NCBI GenBank assembly: GCA_003215775.1
Contig: QCJW01000004.1
Coordinates: 1 to 64,000, forward strand
Length of the DNA stretch: 64,000 bases
DNA from: Prochlorococcus sp. AG-409-G20
Lineage (GTDB): Bacteria; Cyanobacteriota; Cyanobacteriia; PCC-6307; Cyanobiaceae
Direction of reading: 5' to 3'
The translations under genes were made by a program, and so were the position numbers. Shown piece by piece: positions 51,640 through 60,272 of the stretch. The notes under the pieces were generated by a model. That model saw only the letters and a list, made by a program, of their open reading frames with translations, made no database searches and was not told where the DNA came from. Every line of letters starts with the position of its first letter. Within the stretch, counting starts at the first letter, position 1.

Positions 51640-51896
51640 CGGATCAATAGATTGTATTTTTTAGAAGAGTATGGAGAAGAACCTTTCTGAGGACCTAACT
51701 CGACTTCGTCTCTAAGTGCTTGACGCAACTGTTCGAAAGGAAGATCAGCGAAACTATCATCATCTGCTAGTGCAGCGGGCAGCTCACTCTCTTTGAGTCC
51801 TGGCATTTCTTCTGGATTGACTACTGCAGCCCAGCTTGGGTGGCAATATAGAAGAATAATTATGGCAGAAGCTGTGACCAGTAGGCGCGCTAACAT
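51636..51896 (-). CDS. Small exported protein, unknown function
   Basis: An 86-residue protein with a clear signal peptide (LARLLVTASAIIILLYCHPS, cleavage near WAAVV) and an acidic mature part (PEEMPGLKESELPAALADDD, then FADLPFEQLRQALRDEVEL). The mature part is Leu/Glu-rich and amphipathic. It overlaps the following gene by 4 nt. An exported role at the cell envelope or lumen is likely; no family recognised. Confidence 0.6.
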   Translation of the reverse strand: MLARLLVTASAIIILLYCHPSWAAVVNPEEMPGLKESELPAALADDDSFADLPFEQLRQALRDEVELGPQKGSSPYSSKKYNLLIR

Positions 51897-52049
51897 TTGT
51901 TCTCGAAATTAATTCCTAAACATTAGTCCCACTTCAGAGACAAATAGGCTAGTTAAGAATATTTGATGCATATTTATGTAGTGAAAATTGGGATTGCACT
52001 TGTTTAAGCAAATATTATTCAGTCAGTTTGGTTTGAATGAGCCATTCAC

Positions 52050-52451
52050 TTAGAAGACGTCTTTAAGTGAATATATTAGCCAATGAATAAAATTAAATGG
52101 GTTTACTAATTCTTTAATAGCTTTAATCCTTTTAGGTTTTTTTTGTTTCTGAGATGAAGATAGGATATTGTAACTCTTCTGTAGATCAGCTTGTTCAGTA
52201 AATTTTTTATCTAATAGATTTTCTGATTTTGACGAGATGATTTCACTATCAAAGAACCAGCTTTGTGACTTGTCTCTTAGCTCGACTACAACTCCAATAC
52301 CATTTCCATCAGTCATTTTGTATTCTAATACAGTTCCTATAGGATCATCTTTGAGTAAGTTGACTAGATCATCCGGGATCCGATCTTTGACCAAATCAAG
52401 ATCTATATTGACTTTTGAGCCGATTTTTAAAAGAGAGAGACTCTGGTACAT
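52050..52451 (-). CDS. DUF2862 (PetP-like) protein with C-terminal extension
   Basis: A 133-residue protein. The N-terminal half matches the DUF2862/PetP SH3-like pattern: IGSKVNIDLDLVKDRIPD (10-27), GTVLEYKMTDGNGIGVVVEL (about 39-58) and SQSWFFDSEI. PetP is a small regulatory subunit bound to cytochrome b6f in other cyanobacteria. Here the C-terminal half (about 55 residues, Lys-rich, ending LIYSLKDVF) is extra compared with PetP of about 70 residues and has a weak amphipathic end. Whether it binds b6f is unproven. Confidence 0.7.
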   Translation of the reverse strand: MYQSLSLLKIGSKVNIDLDLVKDRIPDDLVNLLKDDPIGTVLEYKMTDGNGIGVVVELRDKSQSWFFDSEIISSKSENLLDKKFTEQADLQKSYNILSSSQKQKKPKRIKAIKELVNPFNFIHWLIYSLKDVF

Positions 52452-52588
52452 GAACTAGAGAGTTTTGAAGTGAAGTTTTTTGTTAAGTAACAGATGCTGC
52501 ACTTTAATAAGTAATGGCCCAAAAGTTTGGATTGGAATTTGTGTTTTTCTTTGTGGGAAGAAAATTGAGACAAAGAGGAAGATGACAC

Positions 52589-53422
52589 ATGGTTTTCTCA
52601 GGACACACAGCACGTAAACGTTTTGGACAGCATTGGCTTAAGGATTCATCAGTCTTAGAAGAGATTTTGAGAGCAGCTGATCTCAAATCTGAAGATTTTG
52701 TTCTTGAAGTTGGTCCAGGAAGAGGGGCTTTGACAAATTTGTTGCTTGCTTCGCGAGTTTCCTTTGTGCAAGCTGTAGAAATAGATAGAGACTTGGTTGA
52801 AGGCTTGAAGAAGCGTTTCTCTAATCATCCTAGATTTTCTGTAAGGGAGGGTAATGCACTTTCAGTTTCATTAAAAACTCCTGAAGGTCATTCCCCTAAT
52901 AAAGTTGTAGCAAATATTCCTTACAACATTACAGGGCCTCTCCTTGAACGCTTATTAGGGAGACTTGAGAGTGTCAATGAAACCTCTTATGAGCGTTTAG
53001 TACTTCTTTTGCAGAAGGAGGTTGCAGATCGAATACTTGCTATTCCAGGTGATAGCCAATTTAGTTCTCTGAGTGTTCGAACTCAGCTGATGGCTAAATG
53101 TAAGAGCGTTTGCCTTGTTCCTCCTACCTGTTTTAGACCACCTCCTAAGGTTTACTCAAAGGTAATTGTTCTTGAGCCTTTTAAGGGTGACGAGCGAATA
53201 CCCGCCCAATTGGCAAGATGCGTAGATCAACTTTTAAGATCTGCATTTGTTTCTAGACGCAAAATGCTTAGGAATACTCTTGGGAGATTATTTAACATTG
53301 ATTATTTGGACTCTTTATCAAAAGATATAGGCATTAGTCTTAATCAACGACCTCAGGAATTGTCCCCTTCACAATGGGTAGATCTGGCAGGAGGGCTAAT
53401 CCAACTCAATCAAAAATCTTAA
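52589..53422 (+). CDS. rsmA: 16S rRNA (adenine(1518)-N6/adenine(1519)-N6)-dimethyltransferase
   Basis: KsgA/RsmA of 277 residues, which dimethylates A1518 and A1519 late in small-subunit assembly. Motifs: RKRFGQHWLKD (N-terminal), VLEVGPGRGALT (SAM binding, about 39-50), and NIPYNITGPLL (motif IV, about 106-116), all intact. The ATG at 52589 has AAAGAGGA upstream. The stop is 5 bp before ispE. Confidence 0.96.
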   Translation: MVFSGHTARKRFGQHWLKDSSVLEEILRAADLKSEDFVLEVGPGRGALTNLLLASRVSFVQAVEIDRDLVEGLKKRFSNHPRFSVREGNALSVSLKTPEGHSPNKVVANIPYNITGPLLERLLGRLESVNETSYERLVLLLQKEVADRILAIPGDSQFSSLSVRTQLMAKCKSVCLVPPTCFRPPPKVYSKVIVLEPFKGDERIPAQLARCVDQLLRSAFVSRRKMLRNTLGRLFNIDYLDSLSKDIGISLNQRPQELSPSQWVDLAGGLIQLNQKS

Positions 53423-53427
53423 AAGAA

Positions 53428-54387
53428 ATGAAAAAAAGTAGAACTCAAGAAAATATAGATCATTCTCTAACGGTAATTGCTCCTGCAAAGATTAACCTTC
53501 ATTTGGAGATTCTTGGTTTAAGAACTGACGGATTCCATGAATTGGCTATGGTTATGCAAAGCATTGATCTTTGTGATCAAATTAAACTAGTTGCAAGGAA
53601 TGACAACATAATTTCGTTGAAATCTGACAACTCTAATCTTAGCAATGATGACGATAACTTGATCGTTAAGGCAGCAAAACTTTTACGTTCTGAATCTGGT
53701 AATCTTAATCTTGGAGTTGATATGTTTCTGAAAAAGTGTATTCCCATTGGTGCTGGACTTGCAGGTGGTTCTACCGATGCTGCAGCTACCTTTCTAGGAC
53801 TTAATAGTCTTTGGAATTTAAAATTCTCATTATCTGAACTAGAGAGGTTTGCTGCCAAAATTGGTTCTGATATTCCATTTTGTTTGAAAGGTGGAACACA
53901 GCTTTGTTTTGGGAGAGGCGAGCTATTAGAACCTTTAAATTACGAGTATGAGCCTTTGGCAGTTGTTTTGGTCAAAGATCCAAATGTGTCTGTTTCAACT
54001 CCATGGGCTTATCAACGCTTTCGAGAGAAGAATAGTTTTAGTTATTTAAACTCTGAAGTTGAATTTAATTTGCGGAGAGAATGTCTTAGGAAAGAACCAC
54101 GTTTAAGGCCCTTGTCCTCAAAGAATCCTCCTTCACTTCGTAATGATCTTCAATCTGTTGTTTTTGAAGACAATCAGTCGGTAAGAAAATCGTTGAAGCT
54201 GCTAAATGAATTCAAAGGAGCCTTGAAAGTCGCAATGAGTGGTTCAGGACCTAGTTGTTTCGCATTGTATTCAGATTTGCAAGCAGCAAAACAGGATGTT
54301 TTAGCAAATAAACAAAGACTTGCTCAGACAAATTTAGATGTCTGGTGTTGTTCTTTTCTAAATCACGGAGTGCAATTAAACTCATGA
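53428..54387 (+). CDS. ispE: 4-diphosphocytidyl-2-C-methyl-D-erythritol kinase
   Basis: GHMP kinase of 319 residues in the MEP isoprenoid pathway, supplying carotenoids, chlorophyll side chains and quinones. The start is placed at ATG 53428 (MKKSRTQENI), since the frame upstream of it lies within the rsmA end. Motifs: APAKINLHLEIL (about 18-29), KKCIPIGAGLAGGSTDAAA (about 101-119, ATP-binding loop) and VAMSGSGPSCFALYS (C-terminal phosphate loop). It ends with ATGA overlap to the next gene. Located with rsmA, as in many cyanobacteria. Confidence 0.96.
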   Translation: MKKSRTQENIDHSLTVIAPAKINLHLEILGLRTDGFHELAMVMQSIDLCDQIKLVARNDNIISLKSDNSNLSNDDDNLIVKAAKLLRSESGNLNLGVDMFLKKCIPIGAGLAGGSTDAAATFLGLNSLWNLKFSLSELERFAAKIGSDIPFCLKGGTQLCFGRGELLEPLNYEYEPLAVVLVKDPNVSVSTPWAYQRFREKNSFSYLNSEVEFNLRRECLRKEPRLRPLSSKNPPSLRNDLQSVVFEDNQSVRKSLKLLNEFKGALKVAMSGSGPSCFALYSDLQAAKQDVLANKQRLAQTNLDVWCCSFLNHGVQLNS

Positions 54388-54749
54388 GCGATATAAACCC
54401 AAAAACTTCTAAGAATCAAGAATCAGAAGATTCTGTTCCATCACCAGAAGAAATAGCAACTAATCAAGGACCTCCTAGAAAAGGTCCAGCTAGCTTCTTT
54501 TCAGGATCTCTCACAAGTATTTTGTTCGCTTGGATATCCCTCATCCTTAGTAGAAAAGTTGTTGAATATTTCATGATTCACCCACAGCATTACAGTTCGC
54601 CCATCGCTCAAAGTGCTGCTTCTGGTTTTAAAACTCTTGTTATAGGAACGTGTTTCTTGAGTACTTTCACCTTTGCTTTCATTGGACTAGGGCTATTAGT
54701 TGTATTTGTTCGAAGTTTGTTTAGTGCAAATTATCCTTTGAGTGACTAG
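54384..54749 (+). CDS. Membrane protein of the DUF3082 type
   Basis: A 121-residue protein starting at ATG 54384, whose start overlaps the ispE stop (ATGA). A disordered Pro/Ser/Glu N-terminus (SDINPKTSKNQESED) is followed by two or three hydrophobic segments (ILFAWISLILSRKVVEYF, then LSTFTFAFIGLGLLVVFVR). This matches my recollection of DUF3082, a cyanobacterial and plastid membrane family found beside ispE. Function unknown. The earlier in-frame ATG (54345) lies inside ispE and is rejected. Confidence 0.65.
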   Translation: MSDINPKTSKNQESEDSVPSPEEIATNQGPPRKGPASFFSGSLTSILFAWISLILSRKVVEYFMIHPQHYSSPIAQSAASGFKTLVIGTCFLSTFTFAFIGLGLLVVFVRSLFSANYPLSD

Positions 54750-54790
54750 CCTTTAGCTATGTTCTTCTGAAGAACCTAAGGGCTATTTAC

Positions 54791-54886
54791 ATGACAGTGC
54801 ATGATCTTGGCATTCTGGTCTTATTGCTAAGTCCAGGAATGCTTTTATCCGTTTTGTTGCTTACTACATTTGCAGCAGGGGGCTGA
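54791..54886 (+). CDS. 31-aa small hydrophobic protein before pdhB
   Basis: An ORF of 31 residues that is nearly all one membrane span: MTVHDLGILVLLLSPGMLLS, then VLLLTTFAAGG. It lies 41 bp after the DUF3082-type gene and 51 bp before pdhB on the same strand. Single-span proteins of about 30 residues are typical of photosystem and cytochrome complexes, but I do not recognise this one. The sequence has no charged residue apart from H4-D5, so membrane insertion with short ends is likely. Could be a real conserved mini-protein. Confidence 0.5.
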   Translation: MTVHDLGILVLLLSPGMLLSVLLLTTFAAGG

Positions 54887-54937
54887 TTTGGTCACTTTCT
54901 GAGATAGTTTGTCCTAGGTTGGGATTATTAAAAGACT

Positions 54938-55921
54938 GTGGAAGGGACACTTTTATTCAACGCACTTCGTGAAGCCATCGATGAAGAGATGGCAAAAGAT
55001 CCTCATGTTTGCGTCATCGGAGAGGATGTTGGCCAGTATGGCGGTTCTTATAAGGTCACTAAAGATCTGTATGAAAAGTATGGAGAGTTAAGAGTCCTTG
55101 ATACTCCTATAGCAGAAAATAGTTTTACTGGAATGGCCGTAGGAGCTGCAATGACAGGTTTGCGGCCAATTGTGGAGGGTATGAATATGGGATTCTTGCT
55201 TTTAGCCTTTAACCAGATTTCAAACAATATGGGAATGCTTAGATATACAAGTGGTGGAAATTTTAAGATCCCTGCAGTAGTAAGAGGACCAGGAGGTGTT
55301 GGTAGACAGCTTGGAGCAGAGCATAGTCAAAGATTAGAGGCTTATTTTCATGCAGTTCCTGGGATAAAAATTGTTGCTTGTAGTACGCCTACAAATGCGA
55401 AAGGTCTAATGAAAGCTGCAATTAGAGATGATAATCCAGTTTTATTCTTTGAGCATGTTTTACTTTATAATTTGAGTGAGAAGTTACCTGAAGATGATTA
55501 TATATGTGCTTTAGACCAGGCAGATCTTGTCAAAGAGGGTAAAGATATAACAATACTCACTTATTCAAGGATGCGTCATCACTGCCTGAAAGCTGTTCAA
55601 CAATTACAAGAACAAGATATAGATGCAGAGCTAATCGATTTAATTAGCCTGAAGCCTTTTGATATGGAAACAATAGCAAGATCTATCAGGAAAACTCACA
55701 GGGTTATTATTGTTGAAGAATGCATGAAAACCGGAGGAATTGGTGCAGAATTAATTGCATTAATTACTGAGCAATGTTTCGATGATTTGGATTCGCGCCC
55801 AGTTCGTTTGTCTAGCCAAGATATTCCAACTCCTTACAATGGAAAACTTGAGAATCTGACTATTATCCAACCTCATCAAATTGTTGAGATGGCAAATCAA
55901 ATTGTTAATGAGGGGAAATAG
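54938..55921 (+). CDS. pdhB: Pyruvate dehydrogenase E1 component, beta subunit
   Basis: Transketolase-type E1 beta of 327 residues, partner of PdhA in the pyruvate dehydrogenase complex that supplies acetyl-CoA. Start GTG 54938. Motifs: [13 protein letters not shown] (thiamine-diphosphate interface), [35 protein letters not shown], and [16 protein letters not shown]. The length is typical. It is immediately followed by secD (3 bp from stop to ATG). The complex needs lipoyl groups from lipA, encoded 38 kb upstream in this window. Confidence 0.96.
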   Translation: MEGTLLFNALREAIDEEMAKDPHVCVIGEDVGQYGGSYKVTKDLYEKYGELRVLDTPIAENSFTGMAVGAAMTGLRPIVEGMNMGFLLLAFNQISNNMGMLRYTSGGNFKIPAVVRGPGGVGRQLGAEHSQRLEAYFHAVPGIKIVACSTPTNAKGLMKAAIRDDNPVLFFEHVLLYNLSEKLPEDDYICALDQADLVKEGKDITILTYSRMRHHCLKAVQQLQEQDIDAELIDLISLKPFDMETIARSIRKTHRVIIVEECMKTGGIGAELIALITEQCFDDLDSRPVRLSSQDIPTPYNGKLENLTIIQPHQIVEMANQIVNEGK

Positions 55922-55924
55922 TTG

Positions 55925-57403
55925 ATGCCAAGACAACAAGGGTGGTTTGCATTAATACTTGCATTAGTAATAGCTGCTGGCACGGTAGTATTTAACTTTC
56001 CTCTTCTCTTAGGGCTTGATCTAAGAGGAGGGAGTCAGCTTACACTTGAAGTTCAACCAACTGAAGAGATAGAAGAAGTAAAAATAGAACAAACTGAAGC
56101 AGTTAAGTATGTCTTAGATAGAAGAATAAATGGCCTGGGTGTTTCAGAATCAATCCTTCAGACTATAGACAATAATAAACTTGTTTTGGAATTGCCTGGT
56201 GAACAGGATCCCACAAGAGCTGCACGTGTACTTGGGGAAACTGCACTTTTAGAATTTCGATCTCAAAAGATAGGATCAGATGTAAAATTTAAGGAACTTA
56301 AGGAAGAAAGAGCAAAAGCAAGAACTCTGCTTAACTATTATCAATTACTTTATAGAGGAAAATCATCTCCCAATTCATTTACTCTCAATAATGATCAAAT
56401 AAAGCAATTAGAATCTAACTTTGGTATATCAAATGGTCCAGAAGAATTGTTACCTCAAGTTGAGGAGGTCTTGACAAATATTAATAAGAAAATTGTTGAT
56501 TTATTTGAACCTGCTTATCTCACGGGTAAGGATCTAATATCAGCAGGGCGTCAGCAAGAGCAGAACAGTGCAAGTTGGGAAGTAACGCTTGCATTCAATA
56601 AAGAAGGTTCAGAGAAGTTTGCAAAATTAACGCAATCTATAGCTGGTTCTAATAGGTTGCTAGGAATTGTTTTAGATGGACGTTCTATAAGCGAAGCAAG
56701 TGTTGGAGATCAATTTAAAGTAGCTGGAATAACAGGAGGTGCAGCAACCATAAGTGGAAATTTCTCTGCTGAAGCGGCAAGGGATTTGGAGGTTCAACTG
56801 AGAGGAGGCTCATTGCCGCTGCCAGTAAAAATCTTAGAAGTTAGAACTGTCGGGCCGAGTTTAGGCGCTGAAAATATTCGGGAAAGTATTTTGGCATCTA
56901 TTTCAGGACTTATTTGTGTTGCATTGTTTATGCTAATTATTTATCGATTGCCAGGTTTTGTAGCTGTAGTAGCTTTGAGTTTATATGCACTTTTTAATAT
57001 CTCATTTTATGCACTCATACCTGTCACTTTGACTCTTCCTGGTATAGCTGGCTTTATTTTAAGTATAGGTATGGCGGTTGATGCAAATGTGCTCATTTTT
57101 GAGCGCATTAAAGATGAATTACGAAGTGGTAATACATTGATACGGTCTATCGATACGGGATTTTCTCAGGCATTCTCATCAATACTTGATGGACATTTAA
57201 CTACACTTATAAGCTGCATTGCATTGTTTTCTTTTGGAACTGGATTTGTTAAAGGCTTTGCTGCAACACTTGGAATAGGTGTAGTTATGAGCCTTTTTAC
57301 CGCATTAACTTGTACACGTACTTTATTGAGATTCTTGATGAGTTATCAGGCTCTAAGAAGACGTACTAATTTCTTGCCAGTCAATCAATTGCCTTCTTTA
57401 TAG
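55925..57403 (+). CDS. secD: Protein translocase subunit SecD
   Basis: SecD of 492 residues from ATG 55925 (a TTG one codon earlier, 55922, is possible). One N-terminal membrane span (residues 6-25), the LDLRGGSQLTLEV motif, a periplasmic or lumenal P1 domain of about 250 residues, then five membrane spans from about 325 with GMAVDANVLIFERI(K)DEL (about 388). SecDF uses proton motive force to pull translocating proteins across the cytoplasmic or thylakoid membrane. Adjacent to secF (7-bp gap), the usual pair. Confidence 0.96.
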   Translation: MPRQQGWFALILALVIAAGTVVFNFPLLLGLDLRGGSQLTLEVQPTEEIEEVKIEQTEAVKYVLDRRINGLGVSESILQTIDNNKLVLELPGEQDPTRAARVLGETALLEFRSQKIGSDVKFKELKEERAKARTLLNYYQLLYRGKSSPNSFTLNNDQIKQLESNFGISNGPEELLPQVEEVLTNINKKIVDLFEPAYLTGKDLISAGRQQEQNSASWEVTLAFNKEGSEKFAKLTQSIAGSNRLLGIVLDGRSISEASVGDQFKVAGITGGAATISGNFSAEAARDLEVQLRGGSLPLPVKILEVRTVGPSLGAENIRESILASISGLICVALFMLIIYRLPGFVAVVALSLYALFNISFYALIPVTLTLPGIAGFILSIGMAVDANVLIFERIKDELRSGNTLIRSIDTGFSQAFSSILDGHLTTLISCIALFSFGTGFVKGFAATLGIGVVMSLFTALTCTRTLLRFLMSYQALRRRTNFLPVNQLPSL

Positions 57404-57410
57404 ACTCTAT

Positions 57411-58418
57411 ATGAATAATTATTCATCTATCAGTAATCAAAAATATCGACCTAACTTTAAGTTAAGCCGAAATAGAAGAAGAGTTTTAGGATTATCTCTA
57501 ACCCTTGTTCTTGTTAGTATATTAGGGTTGGCTCTAAGTTCACTTAATCCTTCTATACATAAACCATTGAAGCTAGGACTTGATTTTACTGGAGGTACTC
57601 AAATTAGGTTGGAAAGAAAATGTGATAATAAATGTGGTCAGATTAATTCATCAACAATTTCAATGTCTTTGACGACATTATCTAAAAGTAAATCTCTTTC
57701 TTTCCCGAATTTCGACAATGTAAAAGTTCAACTACTAGATAATTCAAAATCAATATCTGTAAGGCTTCCATTCTTGTCTGCACAACAAGGACAAATGGTT
57801 ATAGATAATTTGAGTACACTTTTAGGACCTCTTAAAGAAGGTAGTCAGGAGGTAAATACAATTGGTCCAAGTTTGGGAGGACAATTACTAAAAAGTAGCT
57901 TGCTATCTCTTTTGGTAGCCTTTACAGGTATATCTGTATACATAAGTTTTAGATATGATAGGAAGTTTGCTTTTATCGCATTAGTTGCACTTGCTCATGA
58001 CGTTATCATCGTCTGTGGTATTTTTGCTTGGTTAGGGTTACTTGTTTCCGTAGAAGTTAATAGTTTGTTTGCAGTAGCGTTGTTAACCATAGCTGGTTAT
58101 TCCGTTAATGATACAGTTGTAGTATTCGATCGTATTAGGAAGAGGAGTAATGAGAATCTTTCTGAGAATATTATTGATCAAGTAGATAATGCTGTCGCTT
58201 CCACACTTACACGAACAATATATACAAGTGGTTCAACACTTCTTCCACTTGTTGCCTTGATTATTTTTGGAGGAGCAACTCTTTATTGGTTCGCAGTTGC
58301 ACTTGCAATAGGTGTTTTAGTAGGAAGTTGGTCTAGTATTGTACTTGCTCCGTCATTAATATGTCTTTGGGATAAAAGTCAACCCGATACATTGACTGAT
58401 CCACAAGATATAACTTAG
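57411..58418 (+). CDS. secF: Protein translocase subunit SecF
   Basis: SecF of 335 residues: first span at about 25-45, the GLDFTGGTQIRLE motif (about 56-68), a smaller lumenal domain with two Cys (RKCDNKCGQI), and five C-terminal spans with VNDTVVVFDRIRKR (about 233-246), the SecF signature. It partners SecD, coded 7 bp upstream, and is followed directly by a small gene whose GTG starts at the base after its stop. Confidence 0.96.
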   Translation: MNNYSSISNQKYRPNFKLSRNRRRVLGLSLTLVLVSILGLALSSLNPSIHKPLKLGLDFTGGTQIRLERKCDNKCGQINSSTISMSLTTLSKSKSLSFPNFDNVKVQLLDNSKSISVRLPFLSAQQGQMVIDNLSTLLGPLKEGSQEVNTIGPSLGGQLLKSSLLSLLVAFTGISVYISFRYDRKFAFIALVALAHDVIIVCGIFAWLGLLVSVEVNSLFAVALLTIAGYSVNDTVVVFDRIRKRSNENLSENIIDQVDNAVASTLTRTIYTSGSTLLPLVALIIFGGATLYWFAVALAIGVLVGSWSSIVLAPSLICLWDKSQPDTLTDPQDIT

Positions 58419-58676
58419 GTGAGAAAGCCCTCAAATAATACAACTATATACTTTGATGTTTGGATACCCGTTTTGTTAGTAATACTTTCTTTATGGGATC
58501 TTAGAGTTGAGATTAGATTGTTGACCGAAAACTTTACCCTGACAGCACTATTTTTTACAGTTCGTGATCACCCGTTATCTATATTTATCCTTTGCTCTAG
58601 TCATTCTATCTTTCAAAGATATGGTATAAGTAAATATTTAATTTCCATGCGATTCAAAATCTTCGATTCACATTAG
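58419..58676 (+). CDS. Small membrane protein linked to secF, unknown function
   Basis: An 85-residue protein starting with GTG at 58419, the base after the secF stop, so translational coupling is expected. A hydrophobic first half with FDVWIPVLLVILSLWDLRVE, followed by ENFTLTALFFTVRDHPLSIF. I recall that a similar small protein follows secF in marine picocyanobacteria, but cannot name it. The final residues (from about 66) look less conserved. Possibly a SecDF accessory; this is inference only from position. Confidence 0.6.
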   Translation: MRKPSNNTTIYFDVWIPVLLVILSLWDLRVEIRLLTENFTLTALFFTVRDHPLSIFILCSSHSIFQRYGISKYLISMRFKIFDSH

Positions 58677-58759
58677 CGCCAGGTTATCCATTATCTTCTT
58701 GACAAAGGTCTTCTTAGAAATAACTGTTGATATAAATGAAAACAATAAGCATCAAGCAT

Positions 58760-59839
58760 TCATCTTGCTAGGCGCTTGTTTTTCCATTGATTAAGTACGT
58801 CTATTACGAGAACCTCTCTAATTATTACTTGGAGAATAACTGTTAATGGAAGTGCCAAAATAAGTCCAATCGGACCAAAAAGAATCGTAAATGAGAATTG
58901 AGCAATTAGTGTTAGTCCAGGGAGTAATTTTACTTGATGATGCATTATTGATGGCGTTATGAGATAACTTTCTAGATTCTGAATTACTATATAAAGTAAA
59001 ATTACTGCAATTCCTTTCCATGGGTCATCAATGATTGCCACGGAAAAGGGAAAGATCGTGCTAATAGCTGGCCCTACATTTGGTATGACATTAAGTAGAC
59101 CCGCAAGAATTGCATTGGCGATAACAAGCTTTACTCCAAGAATAGAAAGTCCTATGCCAGCTATAAACGCAACAAATAATGAGCTAATTAGCACTCCAAG
59201 CATCCAATCGCTAAGTGCTTCTCCACATTTTAGTAGGATAATTCTAGCTCTTTTTCTGTAAAATGAAGGTATTAAAATAATAGCTATCTCTCTATAGGCA
59301 ACTGGTTGTGAAGCTATCATTATTCCTATAGCTGATACAAACAAAATCTTTGCCAATCCAATACCTAAATCACCTGCTAGACCTAGTATTTTCTTGATAC
59401 CATCTCCAACTCCATTGGCTAAACTAACTCCATCAGGTAATGGGATGAATCCATTCAGGAATACTTCTTGATCCCAAAGTGGTTTTGAATTTTCTGAATA
59501 TATTATGTTAGAAAAGTAATCAATCAGTCCTATGCAGATAATCCATAGTTTCCTTGCAGCAGTAGGTAATTGAACTATTAGTTGTTGGAATTCTTGAGTA
59601 AAAGGAGGTACTAGTGTTATGAATAATATACTAAAGATTGCTATTAGAAATATTAAACATATTCCTAATATTATAGGACGCGGAATGGATAGCTTAGAAC
59701 GTACTTTCCCTACTAAAGTACACAAAGCCATCGCAAGAATAATGGCGGCAAATATTTGAATTACTAGGTCTTTTAGACTCCATAATATGTAAAGAGCGGA
59801 TAGTATCCCTATTAGGGCGAACCAATTATGAAATTTCAA
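58760..59839 (-). CDS. AI-2E family transporter (PerM/YdiK type)
   Basis: A 359-residue integral membrane protein with about seven to eight spans in the AI-2E (UPF0118) layout: spans at about 10-48 and 60-80, a large loop (about 90-160), and the C-terminal part with IGLSILGVKLVIANAILAGL, NVIPNVGPAISTIFP (near 254-268) and PIGLILALPLTVILQ. The GP-x-x and NVIPxxGP motifs are typical. Proteins of this family export small molecules; the name refers to the autoinducer-2 member and does not show quorum sensing here. Confidence 0.9.
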   Translation of the reverse strand: MKFHNWFALIGILSALYILWSLKDLVIQIFAAIILAMALCTLVGKVRSKLSIPRPIILGICLIFLIAIFSILFITLVPPFTQEFQQLIVQLPTAARKLWIICIGLIDYFSNIIYSENSKPLWDQEVFLNGFIPLPDGVSLANGVGDGIKKILGLAGDLGIGLAKILFVSAIGIMIASQPVAYREIAIILIPSFYRKRARIILLKCGEALSDWMLGVLISSLFVAFIAGIGLSILGVKLVIANAILAGLLNVIPNVGPAISTIFPFSVAIIDDPWKGIAVILLYIVIQNLESYLITPSIMHHQVKLLPGLTLIAQFSFTILFGPIGLILALPLTVILQVIIREVLVIDVLNQWKNKRLAR

Positions 59840-59859
59840 AAGCTTTACCCCACTGGTTT

Positions 59860-60222
59860 TTAGCTTTGTGCACTGTCTGAATAACCAAGTCCATGGGATT
59901 TTGCATAGCGTTCCGCAAAGCGCATAAAACGTTGGAAATCGGTTTCATTCTTCCAAATATATTTTGCTTCTAGAGCATTTGGACTTCCATTTACAAAGCG
60001 AGCACTAACTTCTCTGGTGACAAGCTCTCCCTCCTCATCAATCATTATCATCCCGACGATCTCACCCATTGCTTCAGGATCTAAGGCTTGAGGCTGTTCA
60101 AAGAGAAAAATAGCTTGACCCATTCTTCCATCTCTACTTCTTGTAAGTCTTATTTCTGGCACAGTTGGTTCGTCAGTGCCTCTGAAAAATTGGATAGTCG
60201 CCTGATGGGTTGAATTGTTCAT
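59860..60222 (-). CDS. psb28: Photosystem II reaction-centre Psb28 protein
   Basis: Psb28 of 120 residues, a soluble factor that binds PSII assembly intermediates (RC47) and is linked to chlorophyll and CP47 biogenesis. Characteristic sequence: [52 protein letters not shown], and [20 protein letters not shown]. Length normal for the main Psb28. Its minus-strand position places it downstream of mnmH by 50 bp. Confidence 0.97.
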   Translation of the reverse strand: MNNSTHQATIQFFRGTDEPTVPEIRLTRSRDGRMGQAIFLFEQPQALDPEAMGEIVGMIMIDEEGELVTREVSARFVNGSPNALEAKYIWKNETDFQRFMRFAERYAKSHGLGYSDSAQS

Positions 60223-60272
60223 TGTTTATGCGACAAGGTTTTGATCTTAGGCTCCTTTTGTGCTTTTTGTGA

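Noticed and set aside
53374-53427. Upstream start for ispE
   Set aside because: These codons lie inside the rsmA end. The ATG at 53428, 5 bp after the rsmA stop, is the natural start.
54345-54383. Upstream start for the DUF3082-type gene
   Set aside because: Lies inside the ispE 3' end; the ATGA overlap at 54384 is the typical arrangement.
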